A stretch of 40,806 bases of DNA from NCBI GenBank assembly GCA_025054835.1, contig JANWZQ010000052.1:1-40806 (forward strand), read 5' to 3'. Within the stretch, counting starts at the first letter, position 1. Every line of letters begins with the position of its first letter. A program made the position numbers and the translations under genes. Under the pieces are notes generated by a model. That model made no database searches. It saw only the letters and a program-made list of their open reading frames with translations, and was not told where the DNA came from. Positions 34,887 to 40,806 of this stretch are shown here, one piece after another. Origin of the DNA: Chthonomonadaceae bacterium. GTDB taxonomy: Bacteria; Armatimonadota; Chthonomonadetes; Chthonomonadales; Chthonomonadaceae.

Positions 34887-36317
34887 GTGTCGCCGGATCA
34901 TTTCCGTCCTTTCGACCGCATCCCACCACAGAACCTGGAAGCCGAGCAAGCCGTACTTGGCTCCATGCTGATCGAGCGCGCTGCGGTAGAGCGCGCGGCT
35001 GAAATCCTCAAGCCTGAAGATTTTTACCGTGACGCGCACCGTTACATCTTTGAAGCGATGCTGTCGCTGGCGGAGCGCGACGAGGCAGTTGATCTGATCA
35101 CTGTCGAAGACGAACTGCGGGTGCACGGCCGTATCGATACGGTAGGAGGTCCTGCCTATCTGCGCAGCCTGATGGATGCGCCGTCTACTGCGGCCAACAT
35201 TGAGCACTACGCGCGCCTTGTTGAGGAGAAAGCCATTCTGCGCCGCTTGCTGGATGCGGGCACACAGATTCAGGCTCTGGCCTACTCCGACTTCGAAAAC
35301 GTTAATGAAGTCATCGATCGCGCGGAACGCTTCATCTTCGAGGTTGGCCAGAGACGCATGGGGCAGTACTTCTCCCCGCTACGCCCGCTTCTGGATGAGG
35401 AGCTGGACCGGATCGAGAAACGCTACGAGAACAAGGGGATGACGACCGGTCGGCAGACGCCTTTTGATGACCTCAATTACAAAACCGCAGGTCTACAACC
35501 TTCCGACCTGATTATCGTCGCCGCGCGCCCATCCATGGGCAAGACGTCGCTCTCGGTACAGATGGCACAACATATCGCCATGCAGGAAAAGATGCCGGTA
35601 GCCATCTTCAGCCTGGAAATGTCCAAGGAGCAACTGGTCACGCGTATGATCTGCTCCGAGGCCCGGGTGGACGCGCATCGACTGCGCACAGGCTTCCTGC
35701 AGAGTGAGGACTGGCAGCGCGTGGGTGACGGGATCGCCCGCCTGTCAGAGGCCCCGATTTTCATCGACGATACGCCGGACACCTCTGCCATGGAGATGCG
35801 CGCCAAGTGCCGCCGTCTCAAGGCCGAGCACGGAGAGCTCGGTCTGGTGCTGATTGACTACCTGCAGTTGATGCGCTCACACCGGCGCGCCGAGAACCGC
35901 AATCAGGAGATCTCCGATATTGCACGCGCCTGCAAAGGCCTGGCCCGTGAACTCAAGTGCCCGGTCATCGCGCTCTCACAACTCTCCCGTGCCGTGGAGT
36001 CCCGACCGGACAGGCGCCCCATGCTCTCCGACTTACGTGAGTCCGGAGCGATCGAAGCCGAGGCGGACCTGGTCATGTTCATCTACCGCGAGGATTACTA
36101 CAAGCGCAAGGAGGCCCGTGCGGACGGGGAGGATGAGGCCGAACCCGCATCCGGGAACGGACAGGAGCAGAGCCGGGAGAAACTGCAGGTGACAGAACTG
36201 ATCATTGCCAAACAGCGCAACGGTCCAACCGGTGTGATCAAGGTCGGCTTCCTGCCGCACTACGCACGCTTCGAGAATCTGGCACACGAATATTACGACA
36301 ACGGACCCGGCGATTAG
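34887..36317 (+). CDS. dnaB: Replicative DNA helicase DnaB
   Basis: The GTG at 34887 has GGGAGG 7 nt upstream and is preferred over an in-frame ATG 30 bp earlier with no ribosome site. The product of about 476 residues unwinds DNA at the replication fork. The N-terminal domain reads RIPPQNLEAEQAVLGSMLIE and LKPEDFYRDAHRYIFEAM. The RecA-like C-domain has Walker A ARPSMGKTS (Lys219), FSLEMSKEQLVTRM, Walker B LVLIDYLQLM, PVIALSQLSRAVESRPDRRP and LRESGAIEAEADLVMFIYRE, then AKQRNGPTG and PHYARFEN near the end. No intein is present. It follows rplI across a hairpin-bearing gap of about 240 bp, and purD follows after 50 bp. Assignment is certain; start choice is moderately sure. Confidence 0.97.
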   Translation: MSPDHFRPFDRIPPQNLEAEQAVLGSMLIERAAVERAAEILKPEDFYRDAHRYIFEAMLSLAERDEAVDLITVEDELRVHGRIDTVGGPAYLRSLMDAPSTAANIEHYARLVEEKAILRRLLDAGTQIQALAYSDFENVNEVIDRAERFIFEVGQRRMGQYFSPLRPLLDEELDRIEKRYENKGMTTGRQTPFDDLNYKTAGLQPSDLIIVAARPSMGKTSLSVQMAQHIAMQEKMPVAIFSLEMSKEQLVTRMICSEARVDAHRLRTGFLQSEDWQRVGDGIARLSEAPIFIDDTPDTSAMEMRAKCRRLKAEHGELGLVLIDYLQLMRSHRRAENRNQEISDIARACKGLARELKCPVIALSQLSRAVESRPDRRPMLSDLRESGAIEAEADLVMFIYREDYYKRKEARADGEDEAEPASGNGQEQSREKLQVTELIIAKQRNGPTGVIKVGFLPHYARFENLAHEYYDNGPGD

Positions 36318-36367
36318 GTGCTGTCCTCAGGAAGAAACGGGGCACGCAGAGACGGAGGGCACAATCC

Positions 36368-37660
36368 ATGCGAGTACTGGTCATTGGCGGTGGCGGACGC
36401 GAACACGCTCTGGTCTGGAAGATCGTGCAGAGCCCTCTGGTGCACAGGGTCTACTGTGCCCCGGGCAACGCCGGGATCGCACAGTGCGCCGAGTGCGTGG
36501 CGATCCGCCCGACGGATCTGAACGCGCTGGCGGATTTCGCAGAGACGCATAACGTGGGCCTGACGGTGGTCGGCCCGGAAGCGCCACTGGCAGCGGGCAT
36601 TGTGGACATTTTCGAGTCGCGTGGCCTGCGGATTTTCGGCCCCTCAGCTGACCCGGCACGCATCGAGAGCAGCAAGGCCTTCGCCCGACAATTGATGCGG
36701 AGCGCTGGCATCCCCTGTCCGGAGTTCTGGATCTGTGATACCCCGACGGAAGCTCTGGATCGGATCCGGGAATACTTCGCCGCACGGGGGCCGGAAGCGC
36801 GCATTGTCATCAAGGCTGATGGGCTCGCAGCGGGCAAAGGAGTCAGCGTGGTACAGGGAGAGGCTGCCGCACAGGAAGCCGTGCACCGCATCATGAGTGC
36901 ACGTGTGTTCGGAGCAGCCGGCGACCGAATTGTAGTCGAGGAGTGCCTGCACGGCGAAGAGGCCTCCATCATGGCCGTCACCGACGGGAAAACCGTTGTA
37001 CCTCTGCTCCCCTCTCAGGACCACAAACGCGCCTGCGACAACGATCAGGGCCCCAACACGGGGGGCATGGGCGCTTACACTCCAGTACCGGCCCTGCCGC
37101 CCCCTCTCCTCGCCGAAGCGATCGAGCGCATTCTTCATCCGGCTATCGCCGCCATCTATGAACTCGGTATCCCCTATCAGGGAGTGCTCTACGCAGGTGT
37201 TATGATCACGGATCAGGGCTTGCAGACCATCGAGTTCAACTGCCGCTTCGGCGACCCGGAAACACAGGTGGTCCTCCCCCTGTTGCAAAGTGATCTGGTG
37301 CCCCTTCTGCTCGGCGCTGTGGACGGCACGCTGGAGGCTGTGCCGGTACAATGGCGGGATAGCGCCGCAGTCGGTGTGGTGGCTGCATCGGGGGGGTACC
37401 CGGGCGACTACGAGGTCGGTAAGGTGATTGCCGGTCTGGACGTTGCCTCTACTCTGCCGGACACCCTAGTGTTTCACAGCGGTACCCGCCAGCAGGGAGA
37501 TCAGATTGTCACCGATGGCGGACGCGTTCTGACTGTTGTCGGTGTTGGCGCCACGTTGCTCGACGCGGCAGCCCGGGCCTACGATGGACTCGGGCACATT
37601 CATTTTGATCGCATGCATTTCCGCAAGGACATCGCCGCCCGCGCACTGAAGTTGCTCTGA
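36368..37660 (+). CDS. purD: Phosphoribosylamine-glycine ligase (PurD)
   Basis: PurD joins glycine to phosphoribosylamine with ATP in purine synthesis. GGAGGG lies upstream of the ATG. The 430-residue protein has the N-domain (MRVLVIGGGGREHALVWKI, CAPGNAGIAQ, VVGPEAPLAAGIVD), the ATP-grasp domain (ARIVIKADGLAAGKGVSVVQ, VVEECLHGEEASIMAVTDG), the DHKRACDNDQGPNTGGMGAY block, and metal-binding FNCRFGDPETQVVLPLL. The C-domain ends GLGHIHFDRMHFRKDIAARA. Length and motifs are complete. It sits between dnaB (50 bp) and the radical SAM gene (61 bp), possibly in one transcript, though the functions are unrelated. A purine permease gene lies 1.7 kb downstream on the other strand. Confidence 0.97.
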   Translation: MRVLVIGGGGREHALVWKIVQSPLVHRVYCAPGNAGIAQCAECVAIRPTDLNALADFAETHNVGLTVVGPEAPLAAGIVDIFESRGLRIFGPSADPARIESSKAFARQLMRSAGIPCPEFWICDTPTEALDRIREYFAARGPEARIVIKADGLAAGKGVSVVQGEAAAQEAVHRIMSARVFGAAGDRIVVEECLHGEEASIMAVTDGKTVVPLLPSQDHKRACDNDQGPNTGGMGAYTPVPALPPPLLAEAIERILHPAIAAIYELGIPYQGVLYAGVMITDQGLQTIEFNCRFGDPETQVVLPLLQSDLVPLLLGAVDGTLEAVPVQWRDSAAVGVVAASGGYPGDYEVGKVIAGLDVASTLPDTLVFHSGTRQQGDQIVTDGGRVLTVVGVGATLLDAAARAYDGLGHIHFDRMHFRKDIAARALKLL

Positions 37661-37721
37661 CACGGGTTCCTGCAACGCAGGCGCCTGCACTCTGGAAAAC
37701 GACTACGAGAGAAAGAGCTCT

Positions 37722-39344
37722 GTGACTATCATGAGCCTGTCCGACAATCCTGCCTGTCCGATGGATTACCGCGCGCATAATCGGCGCCGGATCCTGTGTG
37801 TGTTCCCCCGCTACGTACACTCCTTTGGCACGTTTGCCCACGCCTTTCCTCTGATGGGTGTACGCGCCTTCATGCCCCCTCAGGGCCTGCTGATCATCGC
37901 AGCCAGTCTGCCATCGGAGTGGGAGGTACGCTTTGTGGACGAGAACGTCCGCCCGGTGACCGACGCCGACCTGCAGTGGGCCGATGCCGTGCTGATGAGT
38001 AGCATGCACGTGCAACATCCGCATATCACCGGGATTAACCGGCGCGCGCACGCCTTCGGCAAGATCACCGTGCTGGGCGGTCCTTCCGTATCCGCTTGCC
38101 CGGAGTGGTACCCCGACGTGGATCTGCTTCACATCGGTGAGATCGGCGATGCGACCCGGGCACTGATCGAACGCCTGGACCGGAGCGCCGACCGGCCCGC
38201 AACGCAGGAGATCTATCGCACTGAAGAGCGCCTCCCCCTGACGGAGTTCCCCCTTCCGGCCTACCACCACATTGATCTCCGGCACTACTTCATGGCCAGC
38301 GTCCAGTTCTCCAGTGGCTGCCCGTACCGATGTGAGTTCTGCGACATCCCGGCGCTCTACGGGCGCAATCCGCGTTTAAAATCACCGCAACAGGTGACTG
38401 CCGAACTGGACGCGATGCTGACCCGAGGGAATCCGGGTGCTGTCTACTTTGTGGACGACAACTTCATTGGCAATCGCAAGGCGGCCATGGCTCTTCTGAA
38501 GGAGCTGGTGCGCTGGCAGCAGGAGCGTGGTTACCCGATCACCTTTGCCTGCGAGGCCACGTTGAATTTAGCGCAGGTTCCCGAGGCACTGGAACTGATG
38601 CGCGAGGCCGGATTCACAACGGTGTTCTGCGGTATTGAAACGCCGGAGGAGAACGCGCTCCGCTCGATCCACAAAGAGCAGAACCTGCGCCAGCCAATCC
38701 TGGACGCGGTGGCCACGTTCAACCGCTACGGCATCGAAGTCGTTTCCGGCATTATTCTGGGTCTGGATACGGACACACCGTCGACCGGGCGGCGCATTCA
38801 GGAGTTCATCACGGTCTCTCGGATCCCTCTGCTGACCATCAATATCCTGCACGCGTTGCCGAAGACGCCTCTCTGGCAACGTCTGGAGGCAGAAGGGCGC
38901 CTGCTGTTCCACTCCCAGCAGGAATCCAACATACAGTTCCTGCTGCCGTATGAGACGGTAGTCGGAATGTGGCTGGATTGCGTCACGCGTGTGTACACGC
39001 CGGAGGCGATTTACGCGCGCTTCGCATACCAGATCCAGCACACCTATCCCAACCGCAAGCGCCTGCCGGCGACACGCGCCCGGGTCAATCTGGCGAACAT
39101 CCGGCGCGGACTGTCCATCCTGCTGCGTCTCTTCTGGCACGTAGGAATCCGTTCGGACTACCGCCGTCTGTTCTGGCAGATGGCGTTGCCCCGGCTGTTG
39201 CGGCTGGACATCGAGCGCGTGATCCATGTAGCTGTTGTGTCGCATCACCTGATCCTGTTCGCCCGGGAATGCGCGGCAGGGCAGGCAGAAAAGTGTTTCT
39301 ACAGCCCGCAAAGGATCGGAGCGTTGAGCCAGTCGCAGATGTAA
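37722..39344 (+). CDS. B12-binding-type radical SAM protein (DUF4070-like)
   Basis: The start is a GTG at 37722; an ATG 9 bp later is equally possible, since the GAAAGAG ribosome-like site is weak for both. The 540-residue protein has a Rossmann-like N-domain as in cobalamin-binding radical SAM enzymes (LLIIAASLPSEWEVRFVDEN, WADAVLMSSMHVQHP, ITVLGGPSVSACPEWYP, LLHIGE). The radical SAM core has CysX3CysX2Cys in SSGCPYRCEFCDIPALYGRN (Cys200, 204, 207), DDNFIGNRKAA and FCGIETPEENAL. The C-terminal region resembles DUF4070. FCDIPALYGRxPRxKS-type sequence is shared with hopanoid methylases such as HpnP/HpnR and with many uncharacterised relatives. Methylation of a lipid or other unactivated carbon is possible, but no hopanoid genes are nearby. 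Confidence 0.8.
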   Translation: MTIMSLSDNPACPMDYRAHNRRRILCVFPRYVHSFGTFAHAFPLMGVRAFMPPQGLLIIAASLPSEWEVRFVDENVRPVTDADLQWADAVLMSSMHVQHPHITGINRRAHAFGKITVLGGPSVSACPEWYPDVDLLHIGEIGDATRALIERLDRSADRPATQEIYRTEERLPLTEFPLPAYHHIDLRHYFMASVQFSSGCPYRCEFCDIPALYGRNPRLKSPQQVTAELDAMLTRGNPGAVYFVDDNFIGNRKAAMALLKELVRWQQERGYPITFACEATLNLAQVPEALELMREAGFTTVFCGIETPEENALRSIHKEQNLRQPILDAVATFNRYGIEVVSGIILGLDTDTPSTGRRIQEFITVSRIPLLTINILHALPKTPLWQRLEAEGRLLFHSQQESNIQFLLPYETVVGMWLDCVTRVYTPEAIYARFAYQIQHTYPNRKRLPATRARVNLANIRRGLSILLRLFWHVGIRSDYRRLFWQMALPRLLRLDIERVIHVAVVSHHLILFARECAAGQAEKCFYSPQRIGALSQSQM

Positions 39345-39356
39345 TGCGGGTTCCCT

Positions 39357-40652
39357 TCATTCCAGCGCGAACGCCAGCGCGAACAGCAACGTGACGCCCA
39401 CCATCAACGGGTGCAGATCGCGCCAGCGACGCAGAGCGCACAGGATCACCACGTAGCTGATAAAGCCGTAGCCGATACCGCGCGCAATGGAGTAGGTGAA
39501 CGGAATGGTGATCAATGTGACGAAGGCCGGCAGAGCCTCCTCCACACGGTCAAACGCGATGTCGCGCACGCTTTTGAGCATGAGAAAGCCCACAACGATG
39601 AGTGCGGCGGCCGTAGCCTGCGGAGGCACCACACCGGCCAGAGGTGCGAAGAAGAGCGATGCGAGGAACAGCACCCCCACGGTGACAGCAGTCAGACCTG
39701 TCCGGCCTCCTTCCGCCACGCCACTGGCACTCTCGATGTAGGCTGTTGCCGAGGATGCGCCGCACAGGCCACCCCACCATGCAGCACAACTGTCCACCAG
39801 CAGTACCTCGCGCAGTCGGGGGACTTCGCCTTCTGGCCCGGTCAGCCCCGCCTCACGCCCTACTCCCAGCACCGTACCCATCGAGTCGAAGAAGTCGCTC
39901 ATTAGAAACGCCAGCACCGAGGCCCAGAGTGCAGGCTGGAGGGCGCCCACCACATCTGCTTGCCCGAATGTTGCGAAATCGGGCACCTGCAACCAGACTT
40001 CTGGAGGCTTTGCAACGCCCGTCAGCAGCGCCAGCACTGTCGCAATCAGAATGCCCGCCAGCAGTGCGGCGCGCCAGCGCAGAGCGAACAACGCAAACGT
40101 GATCACCGCCCCGATAATGGCAACCTGCACCCCCCGATCGTGCACGTTGCCAAACGTCAGAGGCGCGGATGGCAGGTTCATGCGCACCAGGCCGGCGTTC
40201 ACCATGCCGAGCAACGCCAGAAAGAGCCCGATGCCAGCCGCAATGGCATGACGCAACGCAAGAGGTATCGCTCTTAGAATGGACTCCCGCAACCCCACCA
40301 GAACCAGCAAGGTGATGAGGATCCCTTCCACCACAATCACGCCCATTGCGGTCTGCCACGAAACGCCCCGGCCCAGACACAACCCGAACGCCAGCGCACC
40401 GTTCAACCCCATGCCCGGAGCCAGCGCCAGCGGCATGTTCGTCCAGAGCCCCATCAGCAACGTAGGAATGGCCGCGGCCAGACAGGTCGCCGCGGCCAGT
40501 GCGGGAACAGAACCTTTCAATGCAGGGATGTTGCTCAGCACCTGCGCGTTGACAAAAATGATGTAGGCCATGGTCAGGAACGTGGTCAGACCGGCCATGA
40601 TCTCGCGGGCCACTGTGGTGCCACGCTCCCTCAACGCGAAGTGTTTTTCCAC
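39357..40652 (-). CDS. AzgA-family purine (adenine/guanine/hypoxanthine-type) permease
   Basis: The GTG at 40652 has AGGAGG 7 nt upstream and gives VEKHFALRERGTTVAREIMA, the family N-terminus. The open frame extends further but runs through the preceding gene. The 431-residue product has 12-14 hydrophobic segments and the NCS2/AzgA signatures: AGLTTFLTMAYIIFVNAQVL, ALAPGMGLNGALAF, LMSDFFDSMGTVLGVGREAG, and GASSATAYIESASGVAEGGR followed by TGLTAVTVG. These proton symporters import purine bases. The start overlaps the end of the upstream probable Nudix gene by 22 bp, so translation is coupled. The gene converges on the radical SAM gene with 12 bp between stops. Family call is firm; the base preferred is unknown. 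Confidence 0.9.
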   Translation of the reverse strand: MEKHFALRERGTTVAREIMAGLTTFLTMAYIIFVNAQVLSNIPALKGSVPALAAATCLAAAIPTLLMGLWTNMPLALAPGMGLNGALAFGLCLGRGVSWQTAMGVIVVEGILITLLVLVGLRESILRAIPLALRHAIAAGIGLFLALLGMVNAGLVRMNLPSAPLTFGNVHDRGVQVAIIGAVITFALFALRWRAALLAGILIATVLALLTGVAKPPEVWLQVPDFATFGQADVVGALQPALWASVLAFLMSDFFDSMGTVLGVGREAGLTGPEGEVPRLREVLLVDSCAAWWGGLCGASSATAYIESASGVAEGGRTGLTAVTVGVLFLASLFFAPLAGVVPPQATAAALIVVGFLMLKSVRDIAFDRVEEALPAFVTLITIPFTYSIARGIGYGFISYVVILCALRRWRDLHPLMVGVTLLFALAFALE

Positions 40653-40806
40653 GCATCCTCCTCCTGCAATACATAGCGGAACACCGCCTCCAGCAACGGG
40701 TCCCATCGGTAGTAGAGGGCGGGGAGCTCCTCTAACGTCAGTACGCGCACCCCCCGGGCCTCCGAAGTCCCCGATAGAGGCCGCAATGCATGCACCCGGG
40801 CCACAA
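40631..40806 (-). CDS. Probable Nudix hydrolase, C-terminal fragment at window edge
   Basis: A minus-strand frame is open from the window edge to a TGA at 40631-40633, giving 57 visible residues. They read VHALRPLSGTSEARGVRVLT, then LEELPALYYRWDPLLEAVFR and YVLQEEDAWKNTSR. The E-A-R-x-V-R-x-L-T-x-E-E-L-P pattern followed by a D-P-L-L-E helix is typical of the C-terminal end of Nudix hydrolases. The catalytic Nudix box would lie outside the window, so the family is inferred. Codon use is natural, and the stop lies inside the start region of the purine permease, an overlap typical of a real operon. The pairing with a base permease allows a nucleotide-pool role, but that is speculation. Confidence 0.5.
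   Translation of the reverse strand, partial: VARVHALRPLSGTSEARGVRVLTLEELPALYYRWDPLLEAVFRYVLQEEDAWKNTSR

Noticed and set aside
37677-37688. Palindrome GCAGGCGCCTGC after purD
   Set aside because: No loop or T-run and only 12 bp; not enough to call a terminator or operator.

Overview
The window looks like chromosomal DNA of a GC-rich diderm bacterium, most probably an Armatimonadota member (inference). The strongest taxonomic hint is the pseudopilin at 1769-2554. Its N-terminus ([20 protein letters not shown], followed by a [12 protein letters not shown]-type segment) and its C-terminal H...FADGHA motif are the DUF1559 arrangement abundant in Armatimonadota and Planctomycetota. Outer-membrane functions (TolC-like channel, MlaEFD, LpxH-like enzyme) and large secreted glycoside hydrolases fit this. 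I see no mobile element, prophage, CRISPR array, rRNA or tRNA.

Layout. 1-1.6 kb: end of a SAM methyltransferase facing two small secreted proteins. 1.8-4.8 kb (minus): pseudopilin, M29 aminopeptidase and YbdK-type carboxylate-amine ligase, the last two overlapping by 4 bp. 5.1-8.0 kb (plus): three genes suggesting lipid or glycolipid assembly (LpxH-like phosphoesterase, membrane protein with a CrtO-like C-terminal motif, GT28 diacylglycerol-type glycosyltransferase). 8.07-8.70 kb: a gene-free, hairpin-rich stretch. 8.7-12.8 kb (minus): TMEM14-like protein, Os1348-type NHLP-clan small protein and a GH42-like secreted enzyme. 13.1-15.2 kb: ligA. 15.4-18.3 kb (minus): a clan GH-A secreted enzyme, then a decayed gene ending in an Ig-like domain, then a secreted glycerophosphodiesterase. 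20.4-28.8 kb (plus): a secreted tyrosine phosphatase followed by a metal-type RND efflux cluster (Cys-rich protein, periplasmic helical protein, TolC, HMBD-bearing adaptor, RND pump). 28.8-30.7 kb (minus): uvrC. 30.9-34.0 kb: mlaE-mlaF-mlaD from what looks like a leaderless promoter. 34.1-37.7 kb: rplI, dnaB, purD. 37.7-39.3 kb: a B12-binding radical SAM protein. 39.4 kb to the end (minus): an AzgA-type purine permease overlapping the end of a probable Nudix hydrolase.

How the genes fit together. Envelope lipid handling recurs: a lipid-phosphate hydrolase and a diacylglycerol glycosyltransferase in one operon, a glycerophosphodiesterase, and an MlaEFD transporter. The MlaD is long and appears to carry a C-terminal beta-domain that could reach the outer membrane. 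The RND cluster is a complete tripartite exporter with metal-binding accessories but no visible regulator. The remaining genes are housekeeping (DNA ligase, UvrC, L9, DnaB, PurD) or plant-polysaccharide-type carbohydrate scavenging. The most unusual items are the MlaD architecture, the leaderless mlaE start, the lipid trio, the non-canonical RND proton-relay region, the stand-alone NHLP-clan protein, and the stem-loop series before dnaB.
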